Shown one piece after another: positions 33,571-45,042 of a DNA stretch of 64,000 nt. The notes beneath the pieces are model-generated. The model saw only the letters and a program-made list of their open reading frames with translations, did not search any database and was not told the DNA's origin. How positions within the stretch are numbered: position 1 is the first letter of the stretch; each line of letters opens with the position of its first letter. A program made the translations under genes and the position numbers. The stretch is from Caenorhabditis remanei (Eukaryota; Nematoda; Chromadorea; Rhabditida; Rhabditidae): NCBI RefSeq assembly GCF_010183535.1, contig NC_071329.1:8990001-9054000 (forward strand), given 5' to 3'.

Positions 33571-36500
33571 TCACATTCTCCGAAGTCCTCGTTGCGTACT
33601 TGAGTTGTTACTCTGATTGTCGAACAAATCGACGTCATTGAATCGAGTGTTTCTGGAAAATAATTAAAAAGTTCCGGTGAAACAATTCACAAATTCTCAC
33701 CTTGTTCCATAATTTTGCGTATCAAAATAACTCGGTGACATATTGGGATGTCTCTCGTCTGGAAGTACTTGTACACGTTGCATCTGTGCAGCTGTTTGCT
33801 CGTAGTCGTATTCGGTCCTTGAAACATAAGAATATTCTTCTGTTTCTCTAGTTTTTTCTCAGACTTACGGTTGAACTACATCCATATCATAAGGTCTGAC
33901 TCTTGGGAGACGTCTTCCGGTATTCGAAGTGGAACTTATCACTGGTTTGGTGAAAATATCATACCTGGAGAGGGAATAAAAATGGTTTTTGATCATTGAA
34001 ATGAAGGAAGAGTAAACGAAGGAAACAAAAGGAAAAAGAAACAAAACAATTTATTCATACAAAAGGGAAGCTGATTTAGGGTGCATCTACACTTTCAGAA
34101 GATGAAGAATTTCTGGAATTGACAAGGACAACAACATAGGAATGGGGGTTTCGATGATGAAGAACTTACTCATCAGAAGTTTGAATTTTGTTGTGTTCTC
34201 CAAGTTTTCTGGTGCCATTGGAATGTTGACCATACTGGAAGAAACATTGAATGACTCAAGAAATCTTTCTTTCCAACTTACAATATAGTCTGCCCCACTT
34301 CCTTTCTCACTGTTTGTCTTCAACCAACGATAAGTTAAAAGCAAGAGAATTGACAAGAAGAACAAAAAGATTCCAGCCAATCCGATTCCAGCCCACATTC
34401 CTTGAATTGGTTTTCCAAATTGTTCACACATTACGAATCCTCCGTTATTGTAGATGTCGACAAGTGGACGACACTTGAATACGTTTTTTTCCAAATTTTC
34501 CTGAAATTCATTTAAAATTAATGTTAAAATTAAATTTCAGAATAAGTTACCATCAACATGCTAATTGATTGATTAATTGACAAGTCTCCTTGTTGGAAGT
34601 AGTTATCGTTTTGTTGGGTCGCAATTAAAGTCTGAATTCTAATAAATAATTGAAAAATAATTGAAATAATCTTACCGTATTTGGAGAATTCGTGCTCAAA
34701 TTTTGAAGATTTCCATAGAATTGAGCCGACAATGTGTTCGAGAACATAAGATTGTCAACATATGTCTTATACTTAGCACTTGCATCATTATCTCCACAAG
34801 AATCCAGTACAGCTGCTTTCGCATTTTGGGTGTTCGTATCGAGTTCATTTATTAATTTCGGTACCTGCCACGCTGGATTAAGTGTGAAAGAAACGTTCGG
34901 TTGCTGCATGATCTGTTTATCAGCTGCTATCCGATACGTGTCAAGATTGAGTTGTTGTGAAATCGAGTTGGCAGAGATTACGATTTGTCCATCAATTGCA
35001 GTGTAGAGAGTCATGGAGTGGTCGTTGCATGAATGGAGAACATCTCTGTAATGATTCACTTGATTAAATGAAAATAGGAGAACTAACTGACCCGATATTG
35101 ATAACATCTGGAGATCCATTTGGTTGAACTGGAGCAATTGTCTGATTCATAAGATGGAATAGTTGATAGTTTGGATCCTCGAATATAGGAACACACATAG
35201 CTGAAGTGAACCATCCCAAAACAAAAGCAAGACTAGAGAAGAGAAGAAGAATGATGGAAATGATGATTGTTGAATAGAAAGCACTGAGGACGGCTACTGA
35301 TAGTTTCATTGCCATTCCTAGGATAAGAAAATCGTATTTGATTCAACAACCATTCAACATACCATCTGGCTCCCTCAGGGACATAATCACTACAACAAAT
35401 GCCAAAATGCAGAAACAACATCCAATACATGCTGGAATAGTCACAGCCAAACGAATTCCAATCTTTACAGCAGTGTAGGCACTCGACTGAAAGAAGAAAT
35501 CAAGAATTACTTTCACGAGGAGAACTTACTGTAACTAAATCCCGATGAGCAGACTTCAATGAATTGATAACACTATTGATATCTTGTTGAACATTTGTAA
35601 GCATTTCAGTAATTGAACTCATTGATTGATTTATCTGATCTTGTGTTCCATTGATAGCTCCAGATGCTTGATTGGCTTGTAATTGGACTTCAGTTTGAAT
35701 TGCAGAGATTTGTTCAAGTAATTTGGTAAGATCATCAGACTTTGTGACTTCTTGAGAAGCTGCTGTTAATCCCTGAGATTAAGATAATGGTTAGAAAACT
35801 CTGATGTTTTAAAAGATATTTACAGTAAGAGTAGTGACGACTGGAGTGAATTGACCGTTCAATGTTTCCATATTCTTATTGCACGTCTCATCATTCGATT
35901 TCACATTTTGTAGACTTGTCTTCAATTCGTTCGCAGCGTTTGTTGTAGCAGTGTTCGCGTTTGCGAAAGCTGTCTGATTGAACTGTAAAATTATTTGTAG
36001 TTTTAGATTTGAATTCTGAAAGGAACTGACGTTGTTAACTTCAGTAATTCCGACTTGATCCTTCGTTCCATCGACTACATTCGAAGAATAATTTTGGATC
36101 AGAGAGTTCATATTTGTGAATGTTTGAGAAGTTGTAGCAGTGACTTCACAAGTGATTTGGTCAGTTCCATTTTGAATTACATTATTTAAATCTGAAGAGT
36201 TTTGAAACTTGAAAATTATAGACAGAAACATTTCGAACCTCCAGATATTTGATTTGTATAAACCATTCCATTATCCACCGAATCAATGAGATTCGTTTCA
36301 GCAACATTGAATAAAACCAATCCGGTGAGGATGAATGAGAAAGCGGAGAAGAGAAGCACTGCATAAACATATCCTGTGATTTCGGAACGAGTTGACTGAA
36401 AATTAAAATTTCAGCTTTTTAAAAAATGTTGTTTTTGACGATGTGCTTGACATTTAACCTCATTCTTCTCCCTATCAGCTACATTGTATTCAAATTTCTG

Positions 36501-37246
36501 GAAATATTACATCTTACTGCAGATACTAATAGTATTAGAATTTTTTAAACTTTTCCTGAAAAAAACGATGAAATATGTGCTTATCATACTAATACTCGCT
36601 TTGACTAACTGCCACACTACAACTGATTTTAATTCAGAATTATCTCCGTGGCTCTCCACTTATCATTCTTCCTAATATGACGATTTATAAAAATAACAAC
36701 TCGAAATTACCGTTTCTTTTGGAACACATGAGTAGCAACACTGCCAGATACACGTGGCAATTCCGAGAACGAGGGCAGCCAATACAAAAACGAATCCAAC
36801 ACTCCAAAAGATAATTGCTCCGATCTGATTGACAACCATATCAGTGATGACCTGATCATATGTAACTGCTCCACTTCCGAATATCAAGTTATTCAAATCC
36901 TGAAAATTATTACAAACTTCAGTCCCAACTTTAATGATTCCATTAATTTGTTCATTGTCCGGAACTTCTTATCAGTTAATTTTGAAATGTCGTTCGTTAG
37001 GAAAAGATAACAAAATGAAACAAAGATGAAAGTTTTCTCACTTACATTATAGGTTTTCGAGTTGGGAGTATTCTGCAATCCGTCTGAAATGCCTTTTGCG
37101 ATATTATAAAATCCACTGATTCCACCGAATGATGGCTTCATTGACTTGATTTCTGGAGATTCTAAGCCGCATTGTTGTGGTTGCTGTTGGGCAGAAGTTG
37201 TGGCAAAAATGGAAACAATCAAGAAGAATAATGGACGGATTATCAT
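33571..37246 (-). CDS. Prominin-like five-transmembrane glycoprotein
   Basis: Fifteen exons: 37046-37246, 36711-36899, 36239-36395, 36031-36191, 35824-35982, 35530-35772, 35363-35486, 35092-35317, 34676-35045, 34551-34631, 34282-34500, 34170-34234, 33869-33964, 33701-33817, 33571-33652 (stop TGA); 829 residues, the usual prominin length. A signal peptide (MIIRPLFFLIVSIFATTSA) precedes membrane segments near residues 93-118, 138-160, 380-406, 415-450 and 672-694. The Cys-rich stretch after the first segment (CIWQCCYSC) and two large extracellular loops of roughly 220 residues, rich in helix-forming Asn/Gln/Thr, are prominin hallmarks. Prominins bind cholesterol and shape membrane protrusions. 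The acceptor at 33817 (CAAG) is unusual but frame and phase support it. Confidence 0.88.
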
Positions 37247-39413
37247 TTTGAATCAACCACCCGAGATCTTTCTGAAAATAATTTATTAGGATGTGAAAAA
37301 AAAATTGGAAACATTTGGGATAACGAGAAATAGTGAAACAGAGCTTTTAATGAAGAAATTGGGATATTATATGAAATTGAGCTTAATGTTATGAAAAGGA
37401 AGGAAAATGTAAGTTACTGTACTGAATGATTCAGAATTGAACTTTAAGAACAATTATTTAAAACTAGCTGGAAATAATCAACCGGAATAATCTTGTTTCT
37501 GACTTTCTGAATAATAAATACTCTGAAATAGCAATGACTTAAAGTATGAAAGTAACCAACAGCTTGACTAAGAAGGAGGTGACTGACAGTGTTTGCTGAC
37601 AAAAGAATCAAGGCGTGTCAATAAATGATTGCTCTCTGAAAATGTGGAGAATGGGCGAAAAGGTATGGGTGGGGTAAAGAAAAGAGAGAATGATAATAAA
37701 GTTTGGTATGTACGAGAGAAGTTGTTAAGTCCAGACAGGAACAACAACCGACAGTTCGTTAGCAGAATTCTTCTGCTCCATTTCGAAATGATAACATACT
37801 TTAGGGTGGAGTACATAACAAGGTACTTCTCGTTCTGGCTTCATGATAAGAGCCCGTGGGAGGAGGAGAGGTGATTCTTTAATAGCTCTGATTCATCGGT
37901 TGACGGAAGGAAAGCAAAAAGAAGGAGGGGAACGGTTACAGCATCTTTTTTATAGAACGAGATGGAAAAGGTGTTTTGATTCAAAAAAAAGAAGAGAATA
38001 TTCAATAGTGACGACATGGATCGAAATGAAAACATACGTGTACAATATTTCGAAAGAGAAGATGATATTGCACAGCTTGAAATAATGATTTCAGAGTAAT
38101 GAAAAGTGATATTTTCTGGAAGAAAGGGCATGGAGTTGGAAAAATCTGAACGATGACATTGAAGGATAGGTTTCAGAATTCTCGTCCATGTTCCGTTTTA
38201 TAGACGAACGACAACCTTTCCCTGCTTTAATCTGTTAAAAACAATGCAAATTACTGTCTAGATCTATGATTATCGTTATCTTGTAATAGTAGTCTTTTTG
38301 TCTTTTTGGGTTCTCACATCCTGTTCCCACTGCCTGAAGAAGTTTGTTTATTTTTCAGCAAAACTTCGTCAACACTGACTACATGTGAGGTAAGTAGAGG
38401 TCGCATTCGATAGATGCATCCATGAATTCCAATGATTTCAGAGTTCCTATCATGAGCAAAGGGAAGGAGTGTTTTCTGGCATGACACATTTCTGAAATAG
38501 TTTGATAATGAAATCATTTGGTACATGTTTTTAAACTTGTAAAATTATATTTGTAAGTTTGTTCGTTCGATATATTCTTAGTTACAGTACTCGCTGATAA
38601 AACAAATTCAAAAAAACTCGAAACTGAACTCTAAACTTTGATAATTATTGTTCCTTCAGATCAGGAATTTGAATTTGAAAAATTGTCTGGAAAAAACTGT
38701 CCATCCACAAAATTGAGAAATCTGAAAACTGGGGATTAGTAATAATTTTCGATTATTTCGTTTTTGTTAAACCTTTCTTTGTACATAATTGTAAGCTTTT
38801 ACGATTTTTCATGTTCAATGTCACTTCACAATCACACAATTTCGTGATCTCAAAGTGATCAAAACTTCCAGACTATCATCTGAAATCCAACATGTTACTC
38901 TGAAGAAATGTTGCCTGTGTACTTCAGGAGAGACATCAATCCATCATTTCATTCTCTCTTTTTTCTCTTTTCTCCTGCTATCATAACGAGGAAAAAGCAG
39001 GAAGAGTGAGAAGAAGAAGAGAGAAGAAAATCGCGTTTTTGAAACAAAAGACCTTAGTTTCGAATCTCGACTTTCGCTTATCGTAAGGGAAAAGCGTCTT
39101 GTTTGACACAAAGGTAGAAAACAAGATTAGTGGACATCGGACGGGAGCGCAGAATCGCAAATCACCGGTGTGCCCTCCTAGACGCGGAAAGATATACAAC
39201 AAAAAGAGATGAGAGAAAGAATGCCTTTTCTTATCATCATTATCACTCCGCCCCTTCCTTTTCTCAACTATCCGAATTATCTGCCGGTCATTTCAATTAG
39301 CGATGGCTACCTAGCTGCTTAATCATTGTTTCTTGAAGCTTTCCCAATGTCTGATTCTTCTTTTTTCTTTTGAATTTCCATCTTTCAATTAAATTTTTCA
39401 GACAAATACAGTC
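37247..39413. other. Intergenic region (2.2 kb)
   Basis: Divergent upstream regions of the prominin gene (left) and the DUF281-like gene (right). A minus-strand ATG frame at 38314-38526 (70 codons, with VSCQKTLLPFAHDRN) is protein-like in composition but isolated. I see no firm gene or RNA. Confidence 0.45.
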
Positions 39414-40106
39414 ATGATCTCGGCCGTAGTTCTCTTCCTTTCTGCTGTAAGTGTCTCGAATGCTTGTGTTCCAACAACAACGACAACCACCACAGAACGT
39501 AAGTGTTTGATATTTGAAGCTTCAATTATCATCTGTTGAATTCAGCATGTTGCACGATGCTTTCCCAGAACATTCTCCCCCGAAGAGCCCCATCATCTTC
39601 CACTCAACAACAGTGTTCTGTACTTCAAAGAGTCTCTTCCACGTGTCCAATTGATGGAATTGTAGTTTGTGATGCAGCTCAAGAGACCAATGTGAGTTAC
39701 TATGTTTGAAAAAGTTTGAAAGAAAAAGTTAAATGAGTAAAAATAATACAAATTCGTGTCTGTTTGATATATATTTTCTTCTGGTGTTACTATCAAATTC
39801 CCTCATCTACTCGATTCATTTTCAGCCAACAGGGATTCTGATTGAGTTCTTCAACAATGCAGGAACTGTCGTCCGTACCCAAAGAATAAGTGGAAGTCCA
39901 GCCACTTCTCTCACTGTTAAGGTGACATATCCGATATTCTCAACAACATATTCATTTTCTTATTTCAGGTCGTTTGCACAAATGGAGTATGGAGAGTTGC
40001 GACAACTTCTGGAGGGACCACATTTGCTGATATCGGTTCAGTATCTTGCTCACAATCTGGATCTGTAGGAACTGATAGAGGATATGTTATTGGAACAGCG
40101 GTGTAG
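39414..40106 (+). CDS. Secreted DUF281-like protein
   Basis: Exons 39414-39498, 39546-39691, 39826-39921 and 39969-40106 (stop TAG) give 154 residues. A signal peptide (MISAVVLFLSAVSVSNA) is followed by a Thr run, then a Cys-containing domain with CCTML, STCPIDGIVVC, FFNNAGTVV and VVCTNGVWR, ending in a Gly-rich segment with a last Cys. The VxCTNGxW motif and spacing are typical of the nematode-expanded DUF281 secreted proteins, whose function is unknown. A TTTTTCAG acceptor lies 12 bases before the ATG and is probably used for trans-splicing. Confidence 0.85.
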
Positions 40107-40322
40107 AATCTCACTTTGTTTTTTTTGTTAATAAGTGGAGCCTTCAACTAATAATTGTTATAATTAATGACATAATAAAATGACTCTCATTGAACTAATG
40201 AATATTTTCTTTTTTATTTCTGTTTTGGAAGCATTTCATTTTTATTATCATTTTCAAAAACATCGATTAATAGACGGATAGGAAAAGAAAAAATACACAG
40301 TTCAGAGATAACAAAAACCTGA

Positions 40323-41974
40323 TTAAGAAGTCTCGTTAGTGGATGGAGCGGCGGCAAAGATCCGAGAAATCTTCCTTGCTGCGAAGAATTTATGACGGAA
40401 TGTACTTGAGAGACAAATCAGAAGCCACGGATTGGAGAGAGCAAATGCGTCGGCTGATATCGTGAGGAAGAGAAGAACAACCTTATGAGCTTCTGCTGTT
40501 ACATCGAAGACGTGGAGAGCCAGAAGAGACTGAAAATAAGCATTAATTGAACTTGAGAAAACCAACAAGAGCATGTGCAAATGCACGTGAAAGATGGAAT
40601 TTGGACGAACTTTGTGTAAGAGCTACCAGGATGATGTAATAAATTAAGTGAATTTCTCAGAATGTCTCAGAATAGAAATTTGAAAAGGGACAAAGAAGAA
40701 AATGATTCATTTTAGATTTACCTGAAAACATGTCATCGCGACGACTATAACTGTTGACAGGCATGCATATATCAGAAGATTTGTCTGAACTGTTGAAGCC
40801 AGTTTTGGTTGAGTCTCAAAACACTGAAATTGAGTTTAATAGAATATTCGAGACCATCACTCACCTGCATTCTTTTCTGTTTTCTGTGAACACAACATGC
40901 CAAAAGATTGCAAAGAAGACTTGCGAAACAGAAAAACGAATAGATTAAGCATGTGACTTTTGAGTTTTTCTGAAATTCAATAATATGTAAGTGATATTCA
41001 CGGAATTATGAGTACCTCTTGATCTCCTCTATTAACTAAATACGGAATAAAACTTCCATTCACATTCATAAATGCAGCCGGTTGTGTTGCTCTGCTCGCA
41101 GTTGGAACAATAGAAATAAGCATTCCGAGTGAGAACAAAAGTAAAGTTATCTTCTTTGTCCAGAATTTATTGTGTTGGATTGGATACACAATAGCTGATA
41201 ATCGGTTTACAGAGAGCAATAGTTGAGCACACATTTCGACAAGAACAGAGTATTGGGATATCATAAAACCAACTTTTGCGAGGTATGGAATATGAGTTAT
41301 TTCCTGAAAATAGGATATTAGAATCTAGAGGAAATGAATAACAGAGAAAAGATAATACCTCCCATCCAGCAAGCGGACATCGGAATGCGAAAAGTGATAC
41401 CAGAACTTGAAGGAAATCGGCCGGTGCTAAAAAATAGAAGGTTTGTAATATGTTGTATTGAACAATTTGAACTTCTATGAACCTTTTCAATGTTTTTCTT
41501 TTTTACTTTCAAAATACGACTTGATGAGAACTGATTTATAACTCGCGAGTCGCAACCAGTGCCACTTAATTGCGAATTATGAACGGGTTTACTTCTTATT
41601 CACCATAGTTTTCTTAAATTATTCATTTTTAACACACGATTTTCTCAAAAACTCCTTTATGCAAGCTAAATTCATTTCATTGATACTGTAACTCTAGGAC
41701 AACTCCCTAGCCTTGATGTTTCTGTTTGTTGTTTTTGTTTTGAAACCCAAGTTTTTCCTTGGAACCACCAGCAAAAAACAATGACGTTATTCTTGGAAAA
41801 CTAACAATTCTCAATCAGAAATACATTCATACCTCTGAGAAGAAATAATCTATGAAATGCAGTTTTGAATTCCAGATCTCCAGACCACATTATATAGAGA
41901 AAAATGAGTGAATAAAGTATCAAACTGAAGGCAATATAGAACGATTGAATGCCAATAATCAGTGGGTAATTCAT
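40323..41974 (-). CDS. Seven-transmembrane chemoreceptor (Srg/Srv type)
   Basis: Six exons: 41833-41974, 41359-41426, 41016-41303, 40865-40969, 40722-40823, 40323-40529 (stop TAA); 303 residues, normal for a nematode serpentine receptor. Seven hydrophobic segments can be picked out, starting with PLIIGIQSFYIAFSLILYSL. The third-helix end LLLSVNRLSAIVYPIQHNKFW is the NRF-x-A-I-x-P-type motif shared by the Srg superfamily (srg, srv, sru, srx), and the C-terminal NPWLLICLSSTFRHKF matches the NP-x(3)-L helix 7 signature. Assignment between Srg and Srv is uncertain. Probably a chemosensory G-protein-coupled receptor. The ATG sits directly after an acceptor (TTTCAG|ATG), so an upstream exon is possible. 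Confidence 0.85.
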
Positions 41975-43091
41975 CTGAAATCATTGAAAAAATAGAGAAA
42001 TTAAAGAGGAAAAGAAGAGAGTGGACGAGACCGGAAATGACTGTAATCGTGTTTGAAAATTCAAAAAAAGAAGATTCGTCGGAGTCAGATTTCAGGAGGC
42101 TACAACGAATGTGTTGTTTCGATGAGCACGTACATATCCACACTTTCACCACAACCGTAAATAAAAGATCCAAGTTTTCAATTAAGCTCGTTTAGAAATG
42201 TGTAGGATGAGGGGGTCATATGAAGAATGCAACGCATCAGAAGACGTTTATTTGATTCTACCGAAATAAACGGGATTGAAGAATCAGAAGAAGAAGAAGG
42301 AGAAAGAAGGAGAAGAGCATCTGTTAGTGAAACTTCAATTCCAAAAATTTGAACAAAGAGATGAAAGGATCGGTTTCAACGAGCACAGAATCAAGAAAAA
42401 CGGAGAGGGCGTCTCGAATTTCTAGACGTGATTTCTTGAAATCAGAGAAATTAGGATAAACAAAATGAGAATGGAATCGGGTGATGGTCAATTTTGTGTA
42501 GGGGGATATCTGAATGTCCGAATGTCTATTTGATGTACTTCTCGAATAAAAAAGTTTCATAACTTCTTGATTTTAAGTAATATTCTGATCTCGAATTCTT
42601 TTCTTGAACTTTTCCATTAAACCCATCTTTTTTATTCTATTTCTAGACAACTATACGATTTCACATGAGTAAAGGTATCTAGCGAACCTCCCACTTCACA
42701 CGGCTCAATGATTTTTAGAGTTTTGATAAGATATATACTTTTTTCTTTACTTTTTAGAAGGTTAAAGTTACAAAAAGTCAGTGCAACTGGAAATTGAAAA
42801 AAAACACGAAAAAAGAATGGATTCGTGTGGTTTGAAACAGCAAAAGTGAGGAGTGGTTTCAATTAGATGGGCTCCTGCGTTTGTTTCGCACAATTGCGTG
42901 TTGTTGGCCCATGAGTTTCTGCAACAAAAGCTCAAACTAGAGTGTCAAAAAAAGTTTTCTAGGTTTTGGTTTTTTTCTAATTCAGACAGGGAGAAAGTGG
43001 AAAACTGATATTAGATACTTTATTAATAGATAAAAGCTTTTCGGAATATACGATAACAGAAGAAAAAGAGATCGGTTTCTTTGTAATGGAA
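41975..43091. other. Intergenic region
   Basis: About 1.1 kb between the receptor start and the taf-13 stop, both on the minus strand. AT-rich; no gene recognised. Confidence 0.5.
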
Positions 43092-43502
43092 TTATAAAAT
43101 TGGTTTCACTTCGTCGAACTGCTTTCTGGCCTTCTTCAACTCCTCCGACATTGAAAGAAGATCCTTGACACGGGAGAACTTCTTCTGATCACGACGGATC
43201 AGATAGTGAATATCCTCGAGTGCCATTCTGTCTGGCTTTCCGACTTTCATTGCAAGTTGGCACAACTCCTTGATGTAGTTCAGAACTATCGCCTCCAACA
43301 CGTCGAGGGTTTTGTCGTACGGCTCCTAGAAAAAAAACTTGTTAAATGTGTTTATGAATCTTCAGTATACCTTATCGTCGCCGAATCCATAAACCATTGT
43401 GCGGAGATCTCTTCTCAACGCGTGCTTCTTGTCTTCTGGATTCACAGTTTTCTCCTTGTCGTCTTCAACATCAGAAGCGAACAGATCCTCATCATCATCC
43501 AT
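43092..43502 (-). CDS. taf-13: TFIID subunit TAF13
   Basis: Exons 43371-43502 and 43092-43325 (stop TAA) give 121 residues, close to human TAF13 (124). An acidic N-terminus (MDDDEDLFASDVEDDKEK) precedes a histone-fold: LRRDLRTMVYGFGDD, PYDKTLDVLEAIVLNYI, MALEDIHYLIRRDQKKFSRV, then a Leu-rich helix SMSEELKKARKQFDEV. TAF13 pairs with TAF11 inside TFIID for RNA polymerase II initiation in the nucleus. A GGTTTCAG acceptor 9 bases before the ATG looks like a trans-splice site. It lies 456 bases downstream of ccm-3 on the same strand, within operon-like spacing. Confidence 0.96.
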
Positions 43503-43958
43503 GTTTTAATTCTGAAACCAACTTACGGGTTGAAAACTGAGAAGAAAACTTTGAAGATAGTTGGAACTTGGAAACGACAATTATACATTTGAGATCAACT
43601 TCAAACCGATATGAATAATTTATACGTAAATCACTGAAATAGAACTAGTACATAAAGAATATCCGGAAGGGAAAAATTGAAAAAGGCACATGAAATACGG
43701 GGAAATTGAGCTATTTCAATTCGATGTTTTAAAGTATTTTGATGATGATAAAGCGACAGCGGGAAAGTAGAAAAAGTGGGTTTGAAAGGGAAAGTGATAG
43801 GAAAAGAGTAGAAGATCCGATGTATAAAGTGATGAGTGCGAGGATGAGAACAGGAAATGAACAAAACACATGCAAGAGCCAATTAGTGGTCGAAGGACTC
43901 GTCTAGTAGATCACAGTTATCAGTTGGTTTGAGCGTCAAAAGATCCGATGGGTGGAAG
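43503..43958 (-). other. Intercistronic region between ccm-3 and taf-13
   Basis: 456 bases between the ccm-3 stop and taf-13 start. No gene is seen. Spacing and strand allow an operon with trans-splicing of taf-13, but a separate promoter is also possible. Confidence 0.45.
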
Positions 43959-45042
43959 CTATCCACGGCGCAATTTCTCGTTTATTGTGCGTACAATCAT
44001 TGTCGTTTGGAAAACAAGTTGGTTCGCCGAAACTGACACCTGTAAGTGAACAGAGAATGCAGTGGAGTTCAAATAGGAGCTTTTTAATTATTTGTTCAAT
44101 AAATTGTGCATTTTTTTACTAACCTGATTTGCATTTTGATCTTTGAAATAAGTCTTCAAAGTGTTACTGAATCTTTTCGAATAGTGGACAAATTCTCGTT
44201 TGCGTTTTTCAACGGCTGGCTGAGCAGTCACTGGAACAATTCTATAAACAGTGTTGATCGCCTCGAGCAGTTTCTTTATGGATGATGCGATCAGTTTGAT
44301 TGTCTCCAAGAATGCATGACGATCTGACATCTCTTCTGGTACTCGTGATAGCACACGACGAAGTTCGATGGCTCTGAATGAATTAATGGTACTATAAGTA
44401 CAATTCACACTTTTAGCTACCGCTTCGTGAGCTCTTTGTAATCAGCGTTCTGTTCATAACCACTGACAATCAAGTCGTTTGTTGGCGAAGTGTCATGCAT
44501 TCTCAAGTAAGACTCCTGGAAAATCAATTTATTTTTCTGAATAAAATATTTCTTAAAAATAACCTGTAGATTCACATTCAACTCCGAGTCATCCAATATA
44601 ACTTTTGTAAAATCGTAGAGAAACGACGGCGATGCTTGCTCACATGTGGTCAGTGCAGTGTGTAGTTTCTAAACAACGTTTATTTTCAGGGAAAATATTT
44701 TTTCATGAATCTGTTGTAGAATTTTGTGCGGAAGACTGTTTTCAGTGAAATATTCGGCAGCTTATTAGAAATGTGTATTTTTTCAAATAAGTAAATCAGA
44801 TGCAGAACGCTCTAATAAATTTTTCAGCAGTTTAACCAGCTTTTGATAGAATTTAATAAAATTAAGAATTAAACTCACATTCAGGGCAAGAGACGCCCTG
44901 GGCTCATCTCGATGCTGATGTCTGCAAATATGTCGAATGAGAAGAATACGTGTCAATTGAAAACTCACTTAATTTTCTCCATAACAGGATTGTACAAACA
45001 CTGATAAGTCATTGCTCCGAGATATCCTCCCTCTTCGTTCAT
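43959..45042 (-). CDS. ccm-3: CCM3 / PDCD10 orthologue
   Basis: Exons 44969-45042, 44879-44921, 44564-44668, 44421-44515, 44124-44373 and 43959-44039 (stop TAG) give 215 residues; human PDCD10 has 212. The N-terminal dimerisation helices (GAMTYQCLYNPVMEK) are followed by a C-terminal FAT-homology domain with motifs shared with human: LRRVLSRVPEEMSDRHAFLE, IKLIASSIKKLLEAINTVY, KREFVHYSKRFSNTLKTYFK and VSVSANQLVFQT. PDCD10 links GCKIII kinases to STRIPAK and controls tube and junction integrity; in worms it acts in excretory canals and germline. If the donor at 44124 is not used, the frame runs 11 more codons to TAA, giving a shorter C-terminus. Confidence 0.96.

Noticed and set aside
39050..39190. 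Block with a tRNA B-box-like GTTTCGAATC and GC-rich flank
   Set aside because: No A box, acceptor stem or cloverleaf could be paired around it.
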